A stretch of DNA of 17,405 bases, taken from assembly GCA_013694845.1 (NCBI GenBank), contig JACDBQ010000245.1, forward strand, positions 1-17,405, in the 5' to 3' direction. Source of the stretch: Acidobacteriota bacterium (GTDB lineage: Bacteria; Acidobacteriota; Vicinamibacteria; Vicinamibacterales; 2-12-FULL-66-21). The notes below the pieces were generated by a model, which did no database searches, was not told the DNA's origin, and was given only the letters and a program-made list of their open reading frames with translations. Both the position numbers and the translations under genes were made by a program. The first letter of the stretch is position 1. Every line of letters starts with the position of its first letter. Below, in pieces: positions 1 through 9,282 of the stretch.

Positions 1-745
1 GGGTGCGCCCCGCATCGATTGACAGGGCGGTTGCCCCGGCGGCCTGCATCGCGCGGACGGTCGCGACCCCGATGACCGGCACATCGAAGCGCATATCCTG
101 GTTCGGCTTGGCGACTTTGACGATCCTCACGCCGGCGCCCGCCAGCGCGCCGCCGCGGGCGATGGCCGCATCGGTCCCTTCCATCGCTTCGACAGCAACG
201 ACCGCCTTCCCCTTGACGATTACCGTCTGGCCGATGTCGAGGCCCGCGATCGCGTCCGCCATGCGGTAACCGAAATCGAAGTCCGCGCGCTCGTCGTCAT
301 CTGGCGCACGGCGGGTCAGGACGCCGTGGTGCGCCAGTAGAGGTCCGAGAAAACTGGTCGAATCGAGCAGTTCGATCCCTTCCCCCTTTAACACGTCGGC
401 TACCGCGGCAATGAGCGCGTCGGTGTTCCGGGCCTTCAACCGCGTGAGCACCGACAGGAGCGTGAGGTCCGGGATGATGCCGGAGAAGATCTTCGCGTGC
501 TTCACCTGCCCGGCGAATACGGCCTGTGAAACGCCGTCCTGCTTGAGAATCTTGATACACTTGCCCAGATGGCCGAGCGAGACGGCGTGAAAGCCCGCGT
601 TCGCGTCCCGCGCCGCCTGCTCCAGTTCAGGGAATGCCTCCTCTTTCACGGCCACGACCGTGACGTCGTGACCGAGGCTGCGCGCGCCCTGGAGCGCAAG
701 AAACGGGAACCGGCCGTTGCCGGCGATGATGCCGATGCGGGACAC
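1..745 (-). CDS. lpxI: LpxI-type UDP-2,3-diacylglucosamine pyrophosphatase, 3' end cut off by window edge
   Basis: LpxI hydrolyses UDP-2,3-diacylglucosamine to lipid X plus UMP in lipid A synthesis, at the cytoplasmic face of the inner membrane. The reading frame is open from a GTG at 745 to the left edge (248 residues; family members have about 270-290, so roughly the last 30 are missing). The N-terminus reads SRIGIIAGNGRFPFL, the typical LpxI opening. Further conserved stretches are FAGQVKHAKIF (residues 78-88), FDFGYRMAD (156-164), VVAVEAMEGTD (182-192) and RFDVPVIGVAT (219-229). The start is fixed because an in-frame TAG lies two codons upstream of the GTG; a weak AGG sits about 8 nt before it. 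The gene has no ATG start. It lies 3' of fabZ-lpxA on the same strand, but a plus-strand lipoprotein gene separates them, so it probably has its own promoter in 746-941; I see no clear promoter there. Family assignment is firm from motifs. Confidence 0.9.
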   Translation of the reverse strand, partial: MSRIGIIAGNGRFPFLALQGARSLGHDVTVVAVKEEAFPELEQAARDANAGFHAVSLGHLGKCIKILKQDGVSQAVFAGQVKHAKIFSGIIPDLTLLSVLTRLKARNTDALIAAVADVLKGEGIELLDSTSFLGPLLAHHGVLTRRAPDDDERADFDFGYRMADAIAGLDIGQTVIVKGKAVVAVEAMEGTDAAIARGGALAGAGVRIVKVAKPNQDMRFDVPVIGVATVRAMQAAGATALSIDAGRT

Positions 746-941
746 GGGCTACCTGGCCAAACACCGGGTTGCGGCGTCTAAAGATACGGGCAATCGTCCG
801 TCCGGGCGGGCAACGCTCCGGCGGACCTGTGCAGGCGAAAACGGTCGGGGCACGATCGATCAGTCTATCAGAACCGCCCACGCCCCCCGGCGCGGGCATC
901 TATCACGGAGGTTCGCGCCGAGGCGTGAATCAGGAGCAGGA

Positions 942-1358
942 ATGCAGCAAGCGTTTTGGAAATCCCTGTTGCTGGCCGCCGCCGTCGTAGCCGGTGGCTG
1001 CGACAATGACGTCGGCACGACACCGACCGAGCCAGCACCGACGACAACCGACACGTTCACCGGAACGATCAACGTCAACGGCGCCGCGACCCACACCTTC
1101 CCGGTCGCCGCCGCGGGCACGGTCACCGTGACGCTCACCGGGATCACTCCCAACGCCACCATCGCGGTCGGGTTCGCGCTTGGCACCTACGACGCGGCGT
1201 CCACCACCTGCCAGCAAGTGCGCTCGAACGACGCGGCGCTACAGGGTCAGATTCTGACCGGCAGCGTGTCTGGCGTGGGAACGCTGTGTGCCAGGATTTA
1301 CGATACGGGCAAGTTGACCGAGGGCGTCGGCTACACCTTCACAGTGCAGCACCCGTAA
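942..1358 (+). CDS. Small secreted lipoprotein with a PPC-like beta domain
   Basis: This is a 138-residue protein of unknown function. The N-terminus MQQAFWKSLLLAAAVVAGGC is a lipoprotein signal peptide with the modified cysteine at residue 20 (lipobox AGGC, a slightly atypical -3 Ala). The mature part starts DNDVGTTPTEPAPTTT, a Thr/Pro-rich tether, followed by one beta-rich domain of about 100 residues (TFTGTINVNG to YTFTVQHP). It resembles the pre-peptidase C-terminal (PPC) type of domain and has two cysteines (TTCQQV, TLCARIYD) that could form a disulfide. The Asp right after the lipid-modified Cys would mark inner-membrane retention by the Escherichia coli rule, which may not hold here. 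ATG at 942 is preceded by AGGAG at 932-936; longer upstream starts lack a signal peptide. It is the only plus-strand gene between lpxI and fabZ-lpxA. Similar one-domain lipoproteins are, from memory, common in Vicinamibacteria; that recollection is unchecked. Confidence 0.75.
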   Translation: MQQAFWKSLLLAAAVVAGGCDNDVGTTPTEPAPTTTDTFTGTINVNGAATHTFPVAAAGTVTVTLTGITPNATIAVGFALGTYDAASTTCQQVRSNDAALQGQILTGSVSGVGTLCARIYDTGKLTEGVGYTFTVQHP

Positions 1359-1359
1359 A

Positions 1360-1447
1360 GGCAACGCTGAATGCTGAATGTTGAATGCTGAAGTATTGAG
1401 GCAAGGACGAAAGCAGCATTGCCCCTTACTTCAGCATCAGCATTGCC
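1360..1447. repeat. Inverted repeat of GCTGAATG words between convergent genes
   Basis: The left arm (1360-1398) is a run of degenerate 7-8 nt words (GCTGAATG, TTGAATG). The right arm (1424-1447) is a shorter reverse-complement copy that ends CAGCATTGCC. The element starts 2 nt after the lipoprotein stop and ends 4 nt before the fabZ-lpxA stop, so it fills the gap between two convergent genes and could fold on either transcript. The left arm matches the left arm of the repeat at 10797 at 35 of 39 positions by hand alignment. There is no T-run typical of an intrinsic terminator. Confidence 0.85.
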
Positions 1448-1451
1448 TTTG

Positions 1452-2792
1452 CTACTCCTCCGCGTCGTCTTCGAACCGCCGGCTCGGTCGTCGTAAGCCG
1501 ACACCCCGCCGCGATGTACGGATGAAGTTCACGACGTACAGCACTTCCGCACAGCTGAGGGAGGGATCCTTCTCGATCTGCGCGAGCGCCCGGCTCGTGT
1601 TCGAGTGCAGCAGAATCCTGTAGGCGCGGCGCAACTTCGTGATCGAGTCGCCGGCGAATTTTCGGCGCACCAGACCGATCGTGTTCAAGCCGTAGATGCG
1701 CGCCCGGTTGCCCACGGTCTTCGCGAACGGCAACGCGTCCTTGGTAATCACCGAGAACCCGCCGATGAACGCGTGCTGCCCCACGCGGCAGAACTGATGC
1801 ACCCCTGAGAACGCGCTGATCGTCGCGAAATCCTCCACGGTCACGTGCCCGCCGAGGGTCGCGGCATTGCCGAAGATCGTGTGGCTGCCGACATGGCAGT
1901 CGTGCGCGACGTGCGCATACGCCATGAACACGTTGTCGTGGCCGATCTCGGTCATCCCCCCGCCGCCGCCGGTTCCACGATGGATCGTGACGAACTCGCG
2001 GAAGACGTTGCGGTGCCCGATCCGCAGTTGCGTGGGCTCGCCGCCGAACTTCAGGTCCTGCGGGATGAGGCCGATCGAGGTAAGCGGGAAGATCTCGTTG
2101 TCGTCACCGATTGTGGTGAAACCATCAATGACCGCGGAAGCGCCGATCCGGCAGTTCCGTCCGATCCGCACGTGCTCGCCAATCACAGCGTGCGGCCCGA
2201 CCCGCGTTCCGAGCCCGATCCGCGCAGCCGGATGGACGACGGCCGTCGGATCAACCAGCGCGCGCGGCGGAACCGACTGCGCACCGCCGACGAGCCCCAT
2301 CACCAGTTCCGCTTCGGCAACCAGCATGTCGTCAATGTAGGCCGCGGCGTTTGCGCGGGCCATGCGGGGCCGGCGGGCCCCGAGGGTCACCTCGAGCCGG
2401 AGCCGATCACCGGGAACCACGGACTTGCGGAATTTGGCGTTGTCGACGCCGCGGAGGAACACGCGATCGCCCGACGCCCCTTCGGTCCCGTGCATCAGCA
2501 GGAGGGTGGCCACCTGGGCGAGCGTCTCGATCATCAGCACGCCAGGCATCAGCGGGGTTCCGGGGAAATGCCCCTGGAAGAACTCCTCGTTCACGGTGAC
2601 GTTCTTGACCGCCACCATCCGTTTGCCCGGATCGTGCTCCGTCACCGCGTCGACGAGCGGTGACGGATACCGGTAACAGAGACGCTCCAGCGTCTCGGGG
2701 ATGTTGATCGGCACGTAACGGCCGGCGGTCTGAACCGCCTTGGCCGGTTCGGTGCCGATCGCAACGCCCGATTGGGCGATCTTGATCGCCAC
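1452..2792 (-). CDS. fabZ-lpxA: FabZ-LpxA fusion: 3-hydroxyacyl-ACP dehydratase plus UDP-GlcNAc O-acyltransferase
   Basis: This single 446-residue chain joins two enzymes that share the substrate 3-hydroxyacyl-ACP. FabZ dehydrates it for fatty acid elongation; LpxA transfers the acyl group to UDP-GlcNAc, the first step of lipid A. Residues about 27-165 are the FabZ hotdog domain, with the active-site segment GHFPGTPLMPGVLMIETLAQ giving His75 and Glu89. Residues about 178-446 are LpxA: left-handed beta-helix hexapeptides, then a helical C-terminus. By alignment with E. coli LpxA, AHVAHDC carries the catalytic His125 equivalent at His297; His144 corresponds to His316, Gln161 to Gln333 and Gly173 (acyl-length ruler) to Gly345. 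All key residues are kept, so both halves look active. The start is GTG at 2792, overlapping the ompH stop as TAGTG; the first 26 residues are not FabZ-like, and a second GTG at residue 27 is an alternative start. No strong ribosome site is seen, so coupling to ompH translation is likely. Confidence 0.93.
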   Translation of the reverse strand: MAIKIAQSGVAIGTEPAKAVQTAGRYVPINIPETLERLCYRYPSPLVDAVTEHDPGKRMVAVKNVTVNEEFFQGHFPGTPLMPGVLMIETLAQVATLLLMHGTEGASGDRVFLRGVDNAKFRKSVVPGDRLRLEVTLGARRPRMARANAAAYIDDMLVAEAELVMGLVGGAQSVPPRALVDPTAVVHPAARIGLGTRVGPHAVIGEHVRIGRNCRIGASAVIDGFTTIGDDNEIFPLTSIGLIPQDLKFGGEPTQLRIGHRNVFREFVTIHRGTGGGGGMTEIGHDNVFMAYAHVAHDCHVGSHTIFGNAATLGGHVTVEDFATISAFSGVHQFCRVGQHAFIGGFSVITKDALPFAKTVGNRARIYGLNTIGLVRRKFAGDSITKLRRAYRILLHSNTSRALAQIEKDPSLSCAEVLYVVNFIRTSRRGVGLRRPSRRFEDDAEE

Positions 2793-3478
2793 TACTTCTT
2801 GGGCGCGGTCTTCGGAGCGACGTCGAAGCGCTTGATCACCTCGGCCGAAATGTCCACGCCGCTGTAGGCCCAGACGATGCCGGAGTCGCGCACGCTGAAG
2901 ACGACGTGCAGGTTCTTCTCGGTGGCAACCTGCTCGATGACCGGATTGAGCCGCTCCTGGAACTCGGCCTGGAGCTGCTGGGTCATCTCCTGGATCTCCT
3001 GCTGCGCATCTTCCTGCATCGCTGTCAGGTCGCGCTGCATCTTCTGGAGATCCTTCTCGGCCTGGCCGCGCGCCTGTTCACTCAGCACGGAGCCGCTCTG
3101 CTGGAGCTTGGTCTGGATCGCCTGTGCCTGCTTGTTCTTCTCGGCCAGTTCGGCAGTCTTCTTCTTGTTCAGCTCCTGGATCTTCGCGGTGGCTGCCTTC
3201 CCCTCGACCGAGTTCGAGGCGATGGTCTGGAGATCGATGAACCCGACCTTTGCACCCTCTGGAAATGGCTTCGGCGGCTGCGCCGGTGGCACCAGCTTCG
3301 CGGGCGGCTGCGTCCCGATCGGCGGCTGGGTGGCAGGCGGCTGCGCGGGCGGATTCTGCGCCGGAGGATTCTGTATTGGCGGATTCTGGACCGGAGGAGT
3401 GGCCTGCGCGAACGCCGGACCCGAGGCGAGCACCATCGTCAAAGCCGCGACCGTCACTGTCGTCTTCAAAACCTTCAT
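2792..3478 (-). CDS. ompH: OmpH/Skp-family periplasmic chaperone with a Pro-rich N-terminal linker
   Basis: Skp/OmpH proteins hold unfolded outer-membrane proteins in the periplasm and hand them to the Bam complex. The 228-residue product has a signal peptide (MKVLKTTVTVAALTMVLA, likely cut after AFA at residue 24). Next comes a Pro/Gln-rich linker of about 50 residues with QNPP repeats at 31-48. The OmpH domain begins at KVGFIDLQTIASNS (77-90); a long charged, Gln-rich coiled coil spans about 95-190, and the C-terminal strands end near residue 220. I chose ATG 3478 because AAAGGGA lies 8 nt upstream and the signal peptide begins there; an ATG at 3496 would add six residues. The gene follows bamA on the same strand, the usual order, and overlaps the GTG of fabZ-lpxA by one base. 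lpxD, commonly found between these two genes, is missing. The linker is longer than usual for the family, which typically runs about 160-190 residues. Confidence 0.92.
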   Translation of the reverse strand: MKVLKTTVTVAALTMVLASGPAFAQATPPVQNPPIQNPPAQNPPAQPPATQPPIGTQPPAKLVPPAQPPKPFPEGAKVGFIDLQTIASNSVEGKAATAKIQELNKKKTAELAEKNKQAQAIQTKLQQSGSVLSEQARGQAEKDLQKMQRDLTAMQEDAQQEIQEMTQQLQAEFQERLNPVIEQVATEKNLHVVFSVRDSGIVWAYSGVDISAEVIKRFDVAPKTAPKK

Positions 3479-3499
3479 GCAGTCAGTCCCTTTCATTGA

Positions 3500-3633
3500 G
3501 CTTTCAGCTCTCAGCCATCAGCTATCAGCTTAACCGGAGCATCTGGCTGGCAGCTACCAGCGTTGTGTGAGCCGCCGGTTCGCCGGACAGCTTCATGTTC
3601 TCAGCTGACAGCTGAAGGCTGACAGCTGAAGGC
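3500..3633. repeat. Inverted repeat of TCAGCT words filling the bamA-ompH spacer
   Basis: Arm one (3500-3530) and arm two (3603-3633) are 31-nt reverse complements with 27 matching positions by hand alignment, separated by a 72-nt loop. Both arms are chains of degenerate words such as CTTTCAGCTCTCAGC. On the minus strand the element starts 4 nt after the bamA stop and ends 21 nt before the ompH start codon, so it occupies nearly the whole spacer. Possible roles are an mRNA hairpin that affects processing or relative expression within the operon, or simply a selfish repeat. Confidence 0.85.
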
Positions 3634-3637
3634 TTCC

Positions 3638-6475
3638 TCAGAATGTCGATCCCACCGCGAACCGGAACTTGAACCGGCGTTCCGGCAGGAGCTGATTGTC
3701 GAACACGCCGCCGCGGCTCGGATTCATCGCGAAGATCAGCCGGAACGGCACGTTCAGCACAGGCATGAAGAAGCGGATCTCCGCGCCGATCGACGACTTG
3801 AACGCACTCAGGTCCCCGATCCTGACCCGTTCCGGGGCGATGACCGGCGCACCCGGATCCGTCAGCAGACCGCCGGCGAACGGGTCGGTCAAGGTGATGC
3901 TGGTGGGCGGCGGGAAGCGGTTCTGGTAGAGCGATTCCTTCCAGGCGAAGCCCTCGCCGACGTCACGGACCTGCCCTGCGTCGGCGAACAGCACGAGCCG
4001 CACCGGACCGGCAATGTTGATCAGGTACTCAGCGTTGAAGAGCAGGCTCTTGTTACCACCCACGACCACGCCCGAGAACGGATCGCGCGGCCCCACCGTC
4101 CGGAGGTCGAAGCCACGGATGCTGTACTCCCCGCCCATGAACAGCTTCTCGAAGATCGGCAGGGCGACCGTCTTGCCGTAGGACGCGATGAACTCGGCCT
4201 GCGCACGGAACCCGAAGGACGTGCGACGCGTCTGCTGGAAATACGCGATCCCCTCGATCCGCGGATTGTAGAACTTCGTGTTGCCACCCAGACCGGCGAG
4301 GTCGAAGGAAGCGGTGAGCCGCTTGCCCGTGGTGGGGAAGATGGGGTCGTTGATCGTGTTGTAGACGTAGGTCGGGCCGATCTTGCTGACCGTCCGCTGA
4401 CCGCCCGCGCCGAGCAGCAGCGACTCCTGCAGCAGGGGATTGCCTGCGAGCACGAGCGGATTGAGGAAGGCCGGGTTCAGGTCCTTCACCTTGATCCGCT
4501 CGAAGCTGTAATTGATGAACATCCGCGCGAAGTCCTGCACCTGGAAACCGTAGACGAGGTTTCCGCCGGCTGACGCCTGGGTGTAGAGGCCGATGTATTC
4601 GAACTCGCGGTTGAAGATATCGATGCCGGCCGTCATCGGCCGGTCGAACAGAAACGGCTCGCTGAATGCCAGCTGATAGTTCTTCGCCCGGCTGCCCTGC
4701 TGGGCCGAGATCGTGAACGTTTCGCCGCGTCCGAGGAAGTTCGACGTCTGGAACGACAGCTGCCCGAAGAAGCCCTCGAACTGCGACACACCCGCGCCGA
4801 ACGTGAGCTGGTTCCGGTTCTGCTCCTCGAACTGCAGCTTGACGTCGACCTTGTTGTCGCTGCCCGGTGTCTTGTCTACACCGATCGCCTCCCCTTCGAG
4901 TGCCTTGAAGTAGCCGAGCTGATTCAACCGGCGGACGGAGTATTTCAGCGCCTCGGTGTTGAACACGCCGCTTTCGACCAGCCGCATCTCGCGCCGGATG
5001 ACATTGTCGCGCGTGGTCGTGTTGCCGAGGAAGGTGATGCGGTTGACGAAATACTGCTTCCCTTCCTGCACCCGCATGGTCACGTCGACGACCGGCGGAC
5101 CGTCAGGTTCCTTGGCCGCTGGGGTCGGGGCGGACGGCCCCGTAGCCCCATCCGCGTTCGCTGCGGGCATGTCACGCGGCGCGAGATCGGGATACGCGGT
5201 GAACTCGTAGTACCCACCCGCACCGTAGACCTCGCGGGCCTTGTCGAGACCCTTGCGGATCTTCTCTTCGTTGTAATAGTCACCCTGGTCCATTTTGAAG
5301 AGCGGGCGCAGGAAGTCCGCCTTGACGATGGTGTTCCCCTCGAAGTTGAAATTCCCGACCCGGTAGCGATTGCCCTCGGTCACCGGCACCACGAGCTCGA
5401 CCCATCGCGTGTTGCCGTCGTTCTCGTCTTCAAGGATTTTGAGATCCGGCTGCCCAACCCGCGCCGTGATGAAGCCGCGCTTGCGGTAGTACTCGACGAT
5501 CAGGTCGGCATCGTCTTCGAACTTGTCCTCTTTGAACGTGCCGCCGCCGGTGATGAACGAGAGCCAGCCCTTGGACTTGTTCTCCTTCATCTGGCGTTCG
5601 AGCCGGCCGTCGCTGACCGCCTTGTTCCCGACGAAGTCGACCGCGCGGATCTTCACCTGCGGGCCCGAATCGATATTGAACGTCAGATGCACCAGCTTCG
5701 GCCCGCCCGGCAGCTCCTTGACGGTCGGCTTCACCTCGGCGAACTGATAGCCCTTCTCGCCATACGCATCGCGGACGATGCCCGAGACCCGGCGCACGAG
5801 GCCCGGATCGATGAACGAGTCGATCCGCAGGTTGATCCCGGCCTTCTTCAGCGCTTCTTCGATCTTGCCCTGGTCGACCTTGTCGGAGCCCACGTAGTCG
5901 ACGATCTTGATCCGCTGGCGCTCCTCCATGTTGTAGATCACGAGCTTGCCGATCACGCCGTTGCCGAGGGCGACATCCCGGACGTCGACCGACAGGTCAT
6001 CGAGGAAGTTCGTGGCCCAGAGGCGCTTGAAGTCGGCGAGCACGACCTGCTCGATCTGATCCGTGAAAGGCACCCACTTCTTGTCGTCCGGCACGCTGAC
6101 GTAGTTCTTCAGCTCGATGTAGTGCAGATAGGTGATGGGATCGATGACCGAGGCCCCCCCTTGCGCCGCGAAACACGGCATCAGTGCGTAGACGTAGGGA
6201 CCGGAGTCGGCCGGTGGCGGAGAGCTCGGAGCCGGAACCGACAGGTCGCAGACGGTCGCCGGCAACTGGATCACGGCCTGGCTGGTCGTTGGCGAGAGCG
6301 AAGGCGGCTGCGACTGCGGCGGAGTCGAAGCCGAAGGCGGCTGGCCGATCGAAGCCGGAGGCTGCGCCTGGGGCGCCGAAGCCGGAGGCAGCGGGGAAGA
6401 AGGCGACTGGCTCGCCGCCGCGACAGACGCGGAGGCGGCAACTGCCACGACCATTAAACTCGCGAGAAATCGCAT
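3638..6475 (-). CDS. bamA: BamA/Omp85 outer-membrane beta-barrel assembly protein
   Basis: BamA is the outer-membrane core of the machine that folds and inserts beta-barrel proteins. The 945-residue product has a signal peptide (MRFLASLMVVAVAASASVAA). A Pro/Ser/Gln-rich linker follows (about 23-92, with a Cys at 76 and another at 101). Five POTRA domains occupy about 113-550, and a C-terminal Omp85 barrel about 556-945. The barrel carries the SIRGF form of the conserved (V/I)RGF motif at 785-789 and ends in GSTF, the C-terminal aromatic signature of outer-membrane proteins. POTRA4 has an unusual Ala/Pro-rich insertion at about 431-461. Length exceeds the roughly 800 residues of E. coli BamA because of the linker and insert. 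I chose ATG 6475 for its signal peptide; the longer start at 6625 would translate an intergenic repeat. No clear ribosome site precedes it. It lies between clpC and ompH on one strand. Confidence 0.95.
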   Translation of the reverse strand: MRFLASLMVVAVAASASVAAASQSPSSPLPPASAPQAQPPASIGQPPSASTPPQSQPPSLSPTTSQAVIQLPATVCDLSVPAPSSPPPADSGPYVYALMPCFAAQGGASVIDPITYLHYIELKNYVSVPDDKKWVPFTDQIEQVVLADFKRLWATNFLDDLSVDVRDVALGNGVIGKLVIYNMEERQRIKIVDYVGSDKVDQGKIEEALKKAGINLRIDSFIDPGLVRRVSGIVRDAYGEKGYQFAEVKPTVKELPGGPKLVHLTFNIDSGPQVKIRAVDFVGNKAVSDGRLERQMKENKSKGWLSFITGGGTFKEDKFEDDADLIVEYYRKRGFITARVGQPDLKILEDENDGNTRWVELVVPVTEGNRYRVGNFNFEGNTIVKADFLRPLFKMDQGDYYNEEKIRKGLDKAREVYGAGGYYEFTAYPDLAPRDMPAANADGATGPSAPTPAAKEPDGPPVVDVTMRVQEGKQYFVNRITFLGNTTTRDNVIRREMRLVESGVFNTEALKYSVRRLNQLGYFKALEGEAIGVDKTPGSDNKVDVKLQFEEQNRNQLTFGAGVSQFEGFFGQLSFQTSNFLGRGETFTISAQQGSRAKNYQLAFSEPFLFDRPMTAGIDIFNREFEYIGLYTQASAGGNLVYGFQVQDFARMFINYSFERIKVKDLNPAFLNPLVLAGNPLLQESLLLGAGGQRTVSKIGPTYVYNTINDPIFPTTGKRLTASFDLAGLGGNTKFYNPRIEGIAYFQQTRRTSFGFRAQAEFIASYGKTVALPIFEKLFMGGEYSIRGFDLRTVGPRDPFSGVVVGGNKSLLFNAEYLINIAGPVRLVLFADAGQVRDVGEGFAWKESLYQNRFPPPTSITLTDPFAGGLLTDPGAPVIAPERVRIGDLSAFKSSIGAEIRFFMPVLNVPFRLIFAMNPSRGGVFDNQLLPERRFKFRFAVGSTF

Positions 6476-6495
6476 ACTGGACGGCTTTTTACAAT

Positions 6496-6617
6496 GGCTT
6501 TGGGCTTCAGGCTTCAGGCACTCTCTGGACGCGAGCTGACAAACGAGGCGGCTCCCCACGAGCGGATGCGCAGACCCCTCGTTGCCGCTTGGAGCCCAAA
6601 GCCTGAAGCCCGAAGCC
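6496..6617. repeat. Inverted repeat of GGGCTTCAGG words in the clpC-bamA spacer
   Basis: Arm one (6496-6519) and arm two (6594-6617) are 24-nt reverse complements with 21 matching positions by hand alignment; the loop is 74 nt. The words are variants of GGCTTCAGGC. On the minus strand the arms lie 36 nt after the clpC stop (6654) and 20 nt before the bamA start (6475). The rest of the 178-nt spacer shows no gene. Confidence 0.8.
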
Positions 6618-6653
6618 CGAATCAAACCCCGAGTGTACTGGATTTTAGACGCC

Positions 6654-9089
<2,436 letters not shown>

Positions 9090-9128
9090 CCGGTGTTACC
9101 TGTGTGAAGGAGGGAGATTTACCAGCCG

Positions 9129-9157
9129 ATTATACACCCCTTATCGGCCTAAGTTCC
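9129..9157 (-). promoter_or_regulatory. Possible clpC promoter (TATAAT box)
   Basis: On the minus strand a perfect TATAAT occupies 9134-9129, 39 nt before the clpC ATG. Sixteen nt upstream of it is GGAACTT (9157-9151), which matches the -35 consensus of RpoE-type extracytoplasmic sigma factors rather than TTGACA. An imperfect inverted pair, ACCCCTTAT and TATAGGGGT, lies around the -35 region (roughly 9135-9173) and could be an operator. Only the hexamer itself is strong evidence; sigma factor identity is a guess. Confidence 0.45.
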
Positions 9158-9282
9158 CATCTTTATAGGGGTTAGACGCAGGATACTCGCCGGAGGACTC
9201 ATCGGCTTCTTCATTTGGGCATCCGCCCTGCTGCCGCGGTTCATGCTCGCTAAGGCATACTGGCGGCGGAGGATCTTCACGA

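Noticed and set aside
690..745. Apparent frameshift near the start of lpxI
   Set aside because: A careful re-reading of 661-720 shows the frame is continuous from the GTG at 745 through IGIIAGNGRFPFL onward; the first impression came from a misread base.
6476..6625. Longer BamA start with 50 extra N-terminal residues
   Set aside because: The extra part would translate the clpC-bamA spacer repeat and bury the signal peptide internally; ATG 6475 gives a normal signal peptide.
9165..9282. Short hydrophobic frame ahead of the DUF2911 gene (LIGFFIWASALLPRF)
   Set aside because: It looks like a membrane segment but has no start codon with a ribosome site in frame before it, and it runs into the DUF2911 gene in another frame.
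9090..9282. CIRCE or CtsR operator upstream of clpC
   Set aside because: Neither TTAGCACTC/GAGTGCTAA nor a tandem GGTCAAA heptad is present.
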